A DNA stretch of 44,623 bases, taken from the NCBI GenBank assembly GCA_031270665.1, contig JAISXD010000086.1:1-44623 (forward strand), in the 5' to 3' direction. This document shows positions 1-6,681 of the stretch, piece after piece. The stretch is from Tannerellaceae bacterium. GTDB taxonomy: Bacteria; Bacteroidota; Bacteroidia; Bacteroidales; Tannerellaceae. The first letter of the stretch is position 1. Each line of letters opens with the position of its first letter. The notes under the pieces are model-generated. The model made no database searches, was not told where the DNA came from, and was given only the letters and a program-made list of their open reading frames with translations. The position numbers and the translations under genes were made by a program.

Positions 1-210
1 GTCTCGTGTTCCTACATCAGCGGACAGTTGAAAGAAGAACTCGACAATAAACTGAAAAATGCGGGAATAAGCGGTTATTCCGTTTCAGTTGCAGAAAGCG
101 AGGATACAACCAAAGACCCGCAAATCATTGAAGTATATTATGATTCATTGTTTAATGTCAGCAGTTACATTCAAGAAAAAGTTTTGATTGAAATCGGCGC
201 AATCTCATAA
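1..210 (+). pseudogene. 3' fragment of AbiEii-like nucleotidyltransferase gene, 5' end off-window, truncated
   Basis: The frame is open from base 1, so the gene begins outside the window, and it stops at 208-210. The residues before the end (VYYDSLF, then EKVLIEIGA) resemble the middle of the AbiEii/AbiGii-type nucleotidyltransferase toxins of phage-defence toxin-antitoxin systems, where a hydrophobic-E-I-G segment continues for well over 100 residues. Here it ends three codons after IEIGA, exactly where integrase sequence begins on the other strand, so the C-terminal part has been lost. The family call rests on a short stretch and is tentative. Any activity is unlikely. Confidence 0.45.
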
Positions 211-710
211 TCGGAAATAAATTGATAGTTAACTTCCCTCAAAGGCATATCTTTTTTGCTGTACTGGTGAAGAATAAAATCTTCTATCCGTTTCCTCGTT
301 GCCGTATATTTTGATAGGGTGGTACTTCGGATAGCTTTATCCACGAGATTGCGCTTTTGCTCTACCAAACTGTCATACATTAACAATAAGGTATATTTTT
401 GAATATCTAAGCCGAGATAGGCATTACGTAATTTTTCCGGAGTAACAAATCCGTCTCTTTCATAAATCTCTTGGTAATGATTTTTCAAGTCGGAACGGAT
501 TTTATCTAAAGCATCATTTATTTCTTTTGCTTCTCTGTTTCTTCCTTCCGCTCGTCCGATTGGATTCCAGATTAAGGGATTTACAAACAACTTTGGATTA
601 AACTCAATAGATTCTCCATCAATCGTAATACGGATTGCAATTGTTACTAAACCGTCTTTGTTAGGTCTTGTTTTTCTAATGTAGAACAGAACACGATAGG
701 TACTTTTCAT
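171..710 (-). pseudogene. Truncated tyrosine-type site-specific integrase, N-terminal half only
   Basis: The 179-residue frame starts at an ATG preceded by a clear AAGGAG ribosome site. It carries the N-terminal part of Bacteroidetes tyrosine integrases: an Arm-type DNA-binding domain (about residues 1-85, beginning STYRVLFYIRKTRPNKDG) and a SAM-like core-binding domain (about 100-170, with STTLSKYTATRKRIEDF and FISDYEI). Family members are about 400 residues and carry the catalytic R-H-R-Y domain at the C-terminus, which is absent. After FISDYEI the frame runs into the antisense of the AbiEii-like fragment and stops. It is therefore a dead remnant of an integrative element, lying just beyond the 3' end of a tRNA gene, a usual integration position for such elements. 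Confidence 0.8.
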
Positions 711-925
711 TTTTTCTCCTTTTAGTTCGACAAAATTATAGTTTATCGTTAAAGGATTTATCGCCCTGAAAACGCCAATTTAGGTCTTTGTAAGACACTT
801 AATTCCAGCTGGTTATTTCTCTATTCGTGTGCAGAAATTGAGGTTGATTTTCACACACGGTTTGCACACAAACCCACTGTCTTAATCTGTCTTTTTCCGT
901 CCTGTTGTGCCTGTCGTGTAAAAAG

Positions 926-961
926 AAGAATCCTGCTAATCTATTGATTAACAGGATTCTT
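926..961 (-). terminator. Rho-independent terminator downstream of tRNA-Val
   Basis: Ten-base arms AAGAATCCTG (926-935) and CAGGATTCTT (952-961) pair perfectly around a 16-nt loop. Read on the minus strand the stem is followed by CTTTTTA, giving a U-rich tail. It lies about 55 nt past the 3' end of the minus-strand tRNA, the expected place for its terminator. Confidence 0.75.
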
Positions 962-1016
962 GTCTCTTAATTGAAGTTTCTGTCTTTTGTTGACTTCCAC
1001 CAATTTTATGTCTCGG

Positions 1017-1091
1017 TGGGCGTTGACGGATTCGAACCGCCGACCCTCTGCTTGTAAGGCAGATGCTCTGAACCAGCTGAGCTAAACGCCC
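1017..1091 (-). tRNA. tRNA-Val (anticodon UAC)
   Basis: On the minus strand the acceptor arms GGGCGTT and AACGCCC pair perfectly, with discriminator A at 1017. The anticodon arm TCTGC/GCAGA encloses the loop CTTACAA, giving anticodon TAC, which reads GUA valine codons. The T loop has the canonical GGTTCGAATCC. CCA is not encoded; the next bases are CCG. A promoter match lies upstream and a terminator downstream. The 3' end faces the integrase remnant, consistent with past use as an attachment site. Confidence 0.95.
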
Positions 1092-1134
1092 TTGTTTTGT
1101 TTCTTTTTTACAACTTTTCCCCTGAAAAGCGTTG

Positions 1135-1165
1135 CAAAGATATAGCTTTTTCTTTTATCTCCAAA
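1135..1165 (-). promoter_or_regulatory. Bacteroidetes-type promoter for tRNA-Val
   Basis: On the minus strand, TTTG (1162-1165) is followed after 19 nt by TATCTTTG (1135-1142), an exact TAnnTTTG. The -7 element lies about 44 nt upstream of the tRNA 5' end. Spacing and orientation fit the sigma-ABfr promoter class. Confidence 0.7.
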
Positions 1166-1675
1166 TATATTTGAAAATATTTTTATGAAAAACTGAATAG
1201 GATATAGTAAATGTATTGATTATGAATAAGAAATTTAGGTTGCTAATAGTGGGGCCACCCCCGGAAAATAACCGGTATTGTGTTTGTATGTTCGTTTGGC
1301 GTCGTATTTCTCATGTTCGATGATTTGATTCCTTTAGCCCGCACAAGTGGCTATTAATGTCTTCGCCAAGATAGCAGAATAACAGCATACGTTGAATTAG
1401 CTTACCAGCCAGACATTACACTGCTGAAATTGGATGAGGAAGGAAAAATAGATAATACATTATATGCCGGAGAGCGTTATTAGGATTGAAATATGGCTTC
1501 ATCTATTCCTATTTGGAAGACGAACTCATTGAAAAAACAGCTTGGAGGAAAAGGTAGAATTGCTTATAAGCAAGATATAGTAAAGTGTATAATAAGCTTC
1601 CTCTCAAAAGATAATATTTATTGATTTTTAAGTTGATAAAATTCTCTCCGTTACTTTTATATTAGATAAAAACAT
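1166..1675. other. About 500 bp without an intact gene; decayed coding remnants
   Basis: No convincing gene is seen. Two short plus-strand pieces look like decayed coding sequence: 1358-1480 (about 41 codons, including ELAYQPDITLLKLDEEGK) ending in TAG, then an overlapping frame from about 1486 (KYGFIYSYLEDELIEKTAW) ending about 25 codons later. They could be two halves of one gene broken by a stop and frameshift. I do not recognise the family. The stretch is AT-rich, like the integrase scar to its left. Confidence 0.3.
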
Positions 1676-1683
1676 TAACTTTG
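1676..1683 (+). promoter_or_regulatory. Probable -7 element for purB
   Basis: TAACTTTG matches TAnnTTTG exactly and lies 26 nt before the purB ATG. The -33 region (about 1651-1655, TTACT) is a weak match only. Confidence 0.5.
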
Positions 1684-1709
1684 TAGCCCTATTTAGGAAT
1701 TTATATTAT

Positions 1710-3053
1710 ATGATGTTGTCAACACTAACAGCTATTTCTCCTGTTGATGGGAGGTACAGAAATAAAACGGAACAACTGGCGTCTTACTTTTCTGAATATG
1801 CCCTTATTAAATATAGGGTACGTGTTGAAATAGAGTATTTTATTTATTTTATGGAATTTGTTCCACAATTAAAAACTCTACTTACAAAGGAAAAGAAAGA
1901 ATCACTACGTGCCATTTATTATGAGTTTTCACTTGAAGATGCTTTACGCATTAAAGGAATAGAAGAAGTGACCAACCATGATGTGAAGGCTGTAGAGTAT
2001 TTTCTGAAAGAAAAATTTGATTTACTTTCCTTGCAAGAATATAAAGAATTTATTCATTTCGGCTTAACGTCACAAGATATCAATAACACATCTGTTCCCC
2101 TTTCTCTTAAAGAAGCGTTGGATGAGGTTTATTATCCCGGGCTTCAGCATGTAATCGCTATTTTGAAGAAGTACGCTGATGAGTGGAAAGATATTCCGAT
2201 GTTGGCCCGGACTCATGGGCAACCGGCCTCGCCAACCCGTTTGGGAAAAGAAGTGATGGTCTTTGTTTATCGTTTAGAACAGCAGTTGACGTTATTAAAA
2301 GGAATACCTTTATCGGCAAAATTCGGAGGAGCTACCGGTAATCTGAACGCCCATACGATTGCTTATCCCGAACTGAATTGGAAATCATTTGTTACTGATT
2401 TTGTGAATGATGTATTGGGATTATCCCGTGAAGAATATACAACGCAAATATCAAACTATGATAACCTTGCAGCCGTTTTCGACGGATTAAAGCGAATCAA
2501 CACCATTTTGACAGATTTAACCAGAGACTTTTGGCAATATATATCAATGGACTATTTTAAACAAATGATTAAAATCGGCGAAGTGGGTTCGTCTGCCATG
2601 CCTCATAAAGTAAATCCTATCGATTTCGAAAATGCAGAAGGTAATCTGGGGATTGCTAATGCTATATTAGACCATCTTGCAATAAAACTGCCGGTTTCAC
2701 GTTTACAAAGAGACTTAACGGATTCTACTGTATTAAGGAATATAGGCGTGCCGTTGTCGCATATTGAAATTGCATTTAAAAGTTTAACAAAAGGACTGGG
2801 TAAACTGTTATTGAATAAAACGGCATTATATGAAGACTTAGAACAATGTTGGGCTGTCGTTGCAGAAGGTATACAAACGATTTTGCGAAGAGAAGGATAC
2901 CCGAAGCCATATGAAGCATTAAAGGCTTTAACACGTACAAACGATGAGATTACGGAAAAGTCTATTTATAATTTTATTAATAATTTGAATGTTGATGACA
3001 GAGTAAAAGCAGAACTAAAGGCGATATCGCCACATAATTATACAGGTATTTAG
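1710..3053 (+). CDS. purB: Adenylosuccinate lyase
   Basis: PurB catalyses two beta-eliminations that release fumarate: SAICAR to AICAR, and adenylosuccinate to AMP, in purine synthesis in the cytoplasm. The protein has 447 residues, close to the family's usual 450. It opens with LTAISPVDGRYR, typical of the PurB branch of the fumarase/aspartase superfamily, and carries the superfamily signature GSSAMPHKVNP at about residues 293-303, the mobile loop with the catalytic serine (S294 or S295). HGLT-like (HFGLTSQD) and ARTHGQPASP segments that build the active site are also present. Two adjacent ATGs (1710 and 1713) could each be the start. A TAnnTTTG promoter lies just upstream. The next gene starts 66 nt later in the same direction. 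Confidence 0.97.
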   Translation: MMLSTLTAISPVDGRYRNKTEQLASYFSEYALIKYRVRVEIEYFIYFMEFVPQLKTLLTKEKKESLRAIYYEFSLEDALRIKGIEEVTNHDVKAVEYFLKEKFDLLSLQEYKEFIHFGLTSQDINNTSVPLSLKEALDEVYYPGLQHVIAILKKYADEWKDIPMLARTHGQPASPTRLGKEVMVFVYRLEQQLTLLKGIPLSAKFGGATGNLNAHTIAYPELNWKSFVTDFVNDVLGLSREEYTTQISNYDNLAAVFDGLKRINTILTDLTRDFWQYISMDYFKQMIKIGEVGSSAMPHKVNPIDFENAEGNLGIANAILDHLAIKLPVSRLQRDLTDSTVLRNIGVPLSHIEIAFKSLTKGLGKLLLNKTALYEDLEQCWAVVAEGIQTILRREGYPKPYEALKALTRTNDEITEKSIYNFINNLNVDDRVKAELKAISPHNYTGI

Positions 3054-3119
3054 TATTAATTTAAAAAGAGTAGCCGGGAGGCCACAAAAGCTAGTGTTAA
3101 TTTATTATAATTTAGAACA

Positions 3120-4559
3120 ATGAGTACAGAAGAAAGAGATGAAACTCGACCGCGCCCCAAGAAAGTGATACCAAGTATCCGGAGGGAAAACACAGACCAG
3201 GAAGGTGAAAGAAGACCTTACAATCAGGGATATGACAGACCTGATGGAAACTATGAACGGAGATCATATAACCGCCCGCAAGATGACAGAGGTGGTTATA
3301 GGCCCTATGGAGATCGCCCAAACCGTCCCCGTTACGACAATCGTGAGGGAGGATACGGTAACCGCGAGGGAGGATATAATAATAATCGTGAGGGAGGATA
3401 CAATAATAATCGTGAAGGAGGATACAACAACAACCGTACGCCTTCTTATGGGAACAACCGTCCTTCTTATGGGAATACTAATTATAACCGTTCATACGGA
3501 AATAATGATCGCCAATACAATCGCCCCCACCAGGAAGGATATAGTGACAGGCCTGTAAGAGCCTATTCGGCTACTCCAACGGGTGATGGAATATCTGGAG
3601 AAGGCCTCAAGAAAAGAAGGCCTCGCGTAGGCGATACCCGAACAAACACGTATGATAACCGTGGAGGAGGCAACGGAGGAGGTGCTCGTCCTTCCTATAG
3701 CAATAATAACCGTGGAGGAGGGTATGGCGCAAACAACAAAAGGCCTCAGCAACAAAAATTCCGCTCGTCGGACTATAATCCCAATGCCAAATATAGCGTA
3801 CAGAAGCAGCTAAAATACAAAGAGGTATTGGCAGATCCGAACGAACCGATCCGTTTGAACAAGTTCCTTTCGAATGCAGGTGTTTGCTCACGTCGTGAAG
3901 CGGACGAATTTATACAGAAAGGCCTTGTAAAAGTAAATGGAGAAGTAATAACGGAATTAGGTACGAAAATTACCCGTCAGGATGAGGTGTTGTTCAGTGA
4001 ACGCCCGGTTCATATCGAAAGTAAGTTATACATTGTATTAAACAAACCCAAAAATACAATGACAACATCCGACGACCCGAAAGAGCGTAAAACGGTAATG
4101 GACCTGGTTAGAAATGCTTGTACGGAACGTATTTATCCGGTAGGACGCTTAGACCGGAATACAACTGGCGTACTTTTACTTACGAATGATGGCGATCTGG
4201 CTTCTAAACTTACCCATCCTTCCTACAAGAAAAAGAAAATCTACCATGTATGGCTGGATAAGAATGTAGTTATTGAAGATATGGAAAAGATAGCAAATGG
4301 CTTGGAATTGGAAGATGGCGAAATTCATGCCGATGCTATCAGCTACGCAAGTGAAGAAGATAAAAGCCAGGTAGGTATCGAAATCCATTCCGGTCGCAAC
4401 CGTATCGTGCGCCGCATCTTCGAATCGTTAGGTTATCACGTAATGAAGTTAGACCGCGTCTATTTTGCCGGTTTAACGAAAAAGAATCTTCCACGCGGAA
4501 AATGGCGTTATCTGAACGAAAGGGAAGTAAACGCACTTAGGATGGGAGCATTTGAGTAA
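3120..4559 (+). CDS. RluB/RsuA-family rRNA pseudouridine synthase with long R/G/N/Y-rich N-terminal extension
   Basis: The C-terminal half is a 23S/16S rRNA pseudouridine synthase. It has an S4 RNA-binding domain at about residues 243-285 ([19 protein letters not shown]) and a catalytic domain with [17 protein letters not shown], whose aspartate (D345) is the nucleophile that isomerises uridine. Members are usually about 240-300 residues; here about 230 extra N-terminal residues are low complexity, rich in Arg, Gly, Asn, Tyr and Pro, and contain near-identical eight-residue repeats NNNREGGY. Such tails are expected to be disordered and to bind RNA or self-associate. The ATG at 3120 keeps the whole tail in frame with no stop. 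The exact rRNA target cannot be read from sequence. Confidence 0.9.
   Translation: MSTEERDETRPRPKKVIPSIRRENTDQEGERRPYNQGYDRPDGNYERRSYNRPQDDRGGYRPYGDRPNRPRYDNREGGYGNREGGYNNNREGGYNNNREGGYNNNRTPSYGNNRPSYGNTNYNRSYGNNDRQYNRPHQEGYSDRPVRAYSATPTGDGISGEGLKKRRPRVGDTRTNTYDNRGGGNGGGARPSYSNNNRGGGYGANNKRPQQQKFRSSDYNPNAKYSVQKQLKYKEVLADPNEPIRLNKFLSNAGVCSRREADEFIQKGLVKVNGEVITELGTKITRQDEVLFSERPVHIESKLYIVLNKPKNTMTTSDDPKERKTVMDLVRNACTERIYPVGRLDRNTTGVLLLTNDGDLASKLTHPSYKKKKIYHVWLDKNVVIEDMEKIANGLELEDGEIHADAISYASEEDKSQVGIEIHSGRNRIVRRIFESLGYHVMKLDRVYFAGLTKKNLPRGKWRYLNEREVNALRMGAFE
3342..3434 (+). repeat. In-frame 24-bp tandem repeat coding NNNREGGY units
   Basis: Four consecutive units begin CGTGAGGGAGGATA or a close variant at 3342 (21 bp), 3363, 3387 and 3411 (24 bp each), encoding REGGYGN then REGGYNNN three times. 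Unit lengths are multiples of three, so copy-number changes would keep the frame of the pseudouridine synthase open. Confidence 0.9.
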
Positions 4560-4611
4560 AAAACGTCCCTTCTCCCAAAAGGGAAAAGGATGAAATAAAA
4601 CAAATAGCATG

Positions 4612-4660
4612 GCCTCTCTATAACCTCTCTTCAGAGGGAGGCGGAGAGAGGCTTTTATTA
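4612..4660 (+). terminator. Probable terminator between the pseudouridine synthase and asnS
   Basis: GCCTCTCT (4612-4619) pairs with AGAGAGGC (4645-4652), followed directly by TTTTATTAATT. A second stem (CCTCTCT with AGAGGGAGG) could form inside. It lies between two co-directional genes, so asnS probably has its own promoter or depends on readthrough. Confidence 0.65.
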
Positions 4661-4672
4661 ATTAAGACAAAT

Positions 4673-6079
4673 ATGGAAGCAATAAAAAGAACAAAGATTG
4701 TAGACGTGCTTAAAAGTAAAGCATTCGGCACAACCGTTAACGTGAAAGGATGGGTGCGTACCCGCAGAGGTAGTAAACAAGTCAATTTTATAACGTTGAA
4801 CGACGGTTCTACAATACATAATGTTCAAATCGTTGTGGATGTGGAGACATGGGGGGAAGAGTTTCTGAAACCAATTACTACCGGCGCCTGTATTAGTGTA
4901 AACGGCATACTGGTAGAATCGCAGGGACAGGGACAGGAAGCCGAAATCCAAGCGAGAGAAATTCAGCTTTACGGGACAGCAGACTCGTCTGCTTATCCGC
5001 TACAAAAGAAAGGACATTCCTTTGAGTTCCTCCGCGAAATAGCCCATCTGCGCCCACGTACAAATACATTCGGCGCAATATTTCGTATTCGCCATCATAT
5101 GGCTATCGCCATTCATACGTTTTTCCACGACAGGGGATTCTTTTATGTTCATACACCCGTAATTACGGCTTCCGATTGTGAAGGAGCCGGACAAATGTTT
5201 CAGGTGACGACCCTGAATTTATATGATTTAAAGAAGAATGAGAAAGGCGCTATTGATTATTCAACTGATTTCTTCGGTAAACAGGCCGGCTTAACGGTTT
5301 CGGGACAACTGGAAGGAGAATTGGCCGCTATGGCTTTAGGCGCTATTTATACATTTGGCCCTACTTTCCGTGCCGAGAACTCGAATACGCCACGCCACCT
5401 GGCCGAATTTTGGATGGTTGAACCGGAAGTTGCCTTCAATGAGATTGCAGATAATATGCAATTGGCTGAAGACTTTATTAAATATTGCATCCAATGGGCG
5501 TTGGATCATTGTATGGATGATATACAGTTTCTTAACAAGATGGTAGATAAGGAACTGATTGAACGTTTAAACTTTGTATTAAAACAGGATTTTATCAGGC
5601 TGCCGTACACCGAAGGGATAAAAATCCTGGAAGAAGCGGTTGCTAATGGGCATACGTTTGAGTATCCTGTATTTTGGGGAGCGGATTTAGCGTCGGAACA
5701 TGAACGTTATCTGGTGGAAAACCATTTTAAATGTCCGGTTATCCTGACGGATTATCCAAAAGAAATAAAGTCTTTCTATATGAAACAGAATGACGACGGC
5801 AAAACGGTTCGCGCCATGGATGTGTTATTTCCCAAAATTGGCGAGATAATCGGCGGTTCGCAGCGTGAAGAGGATTTCGAAAAACTATCCCTCCATGCCA
5901 AAGAGATGGGAGTGCCTACAAAAGATATCTGGTGGTATTTGGATACACGCCGTTTCGGAACAGCCCCTCATGCGGGCTTTGGCTTAGGTTTCGAACGATT
6001 GCTCCTATTTGTAACCGGTATGGCAAATATCCGCGACGTAATACCCTTCCCCAGAACGCCGAACAATTGTGAATTTTAA
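4673..6079 (+). CDS. asnS: Asparaginyl-tRNA synthetase
   Basis: AsnRS activates asparagine with ATP and charges tRNA-Asn. The protein has 468 residues, the normal bacterial size. It begins with the OB-fold anticodon-binding domain ([19 protein letters not shown], about residues 23-42). The class IIb catalytic core follows, with motif 2 at about 232 ([21 protein letters not shown] region) and motif 3 at about 436 ([12 protein letters not shown]). The C-terminus RTPNNCEF is typical. The last codons and the stop lie within a strong hairpin (6055-6098). The gene converges on an Lrp/AsnC regulator 30 bp away. Confidence 0.97.
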   Translation: MEAIKRTKIVDVLKSKAFGTTVNVKGWVRTRRGSKQVNFITLNDGSTIHNVQIVVDVETWGEEFLKPITTGACISVNGILVESQGQGQEAEIQAREIQLYGTADSSAYPLQKKGHSFEFLREIAHLRPRTNTFGAIFRIRHHMAIAIHTFFHDRGFFYVHTPVITASDCEGAGQMFQVTTLNLYDLKKNEKGAIDYSTDFFGKQAGLTVSGQLEGELAAMALGAIYTFGPTFRAENSNTPRHLAEFWMVEPEVAFNEIADNMQLAEDFIKYCIQWALDHCMDDIQFLNKMVDKELIERLNFVLKQDFIRLPYTEGIKILEEAVANGHTFEYPVFWGADLASEHERYLVENHFKCPVILTDYPKEIKSFYMKQNDDGKTVRAMDVLFPKIGEIIGGSQREEDFEKLSLHAKEMGVPTKDIWWYLDTRRFGTAPHAGFGLGFERLLLFVTGMANIRDVIPFPRTPNNCEF

Positions 6080-6098
6080 TTCGCAATTGTTCGGCGTT
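6055..6098. terminator. Long hairpin over the asnS stop codon, possibly bidirectional terminator
   Basis: AACGCCGAACAATTG (6055-6069) and CAATTGTTCGGCGTT (6084-6098) are perfect inverted arms, and the 14 bases between them include GAATTTTAATTC, which extends the stem. The asnS stop at 6077-6079 lies in the loop region. No clear T-tract follows on either strand, so this is not a textbook intrinsic terminator, but its place between convergent genes suggests that role or 3'-end protection. Confidence 0.6.
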
Positions 6099-6109
6099 AC
6101 CTGTCAGTT

Positions 6110-6583
6110 TCAGGAGTCTTCTTCCAAATTAATTGGTATTTGTTTTTTGAAGGCTTCTTTGAAGGAGATTAGCGATTCGGTACGCGCCAGCCCCAGCGGT
6201 TGTAGCTTGTTATGAATAATATTCAATAAATGCTGGTTGTTTTTGGCATATATCTTTATGAATAAATCATATTGCCCGGTAGTATAATGGCATTCCACTA
6301 CTTCCGGGATTTCTTTTAATGCGGCTGTCACTTCGGAAAATTGTCCCGGCGAGTTAAGGAACAGCCCAATATACGCACATGTTTCATAACCTACTTTTGT
6401 ATTATCAATAATAAATTCGGAACCTTTTATTACCCCTAAATTGGTAAGTTTCTGGATACGCTGGTGAATGGCAGCTCCCGAAACGTTACACTCCCGCGCC
6501 ACTTCCAGGAAAGGCACACGGGCATTATTGATGATAAGCTGTAATATCTTTTCGTCTAACGTATCTAACTGATGATGCCCCAT
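6110..6583 (-). CDS. Lrp/AsnC-family transcriptional regulator
   Basis: A 157-residue regulator with an N-terminal winged HTH (LDEKILQLIINNARVPFLEV, then VSGAAIHQRIQKLTNLGVI) and a C-terminal RAM/AsnC ligand domain (TTGQYDLFIKIYAKN). Such proteins bind amino acids, form dimers to octamers and act as feast/famine regulators. An upstream in-frame ATG at 6619 falls inside the promoter's -7 element, while the ATG at 6583 follows an AGGAAG ribosome site, so 6583 is the start. It converges with asnS, which hints at amino-acid-related control but does not show asparagine as effector. Confidence 0.93.
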   Translation of the reverse strand: MGHHQLDTLDEKILQLIINNARVPFLEVARECNVSGAAIHQRIQKLTNLGVIKGSEFIIDNTKVGYETCAYIGLFLNSPGQFSEVTAALKEIPEVVECHYTTGQYDLFIKIYAKNNQHLLNIIHNKLQPLGLARTESLISFKEAFKKQIPINLEEDS

Positions 6584-6616
6584 ATATACTTCCTGTTTAT
6601 GATTCCTAATTAAAGG

Positions 6617-6647
6617 CAAATATAATTAATAATTTAATAATCAGCAA
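6617..6647 (-). promoter_or_regulatory. Promoter of the Lrp/AsnC regulator
   Basis: On the minus strand TTG (6645-6647) precedes TATATTTG (6617-6624) with a 20-nt spacer. The -7 element lies 33 nt before the ATG at 6583 and overlaps the alternative upstream ATG, which settles the start. Confidence 0.6.
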
Positions 6648-6681
6648 TTCATTCGCAAATTAACCAGGCTAAATGAAATTC

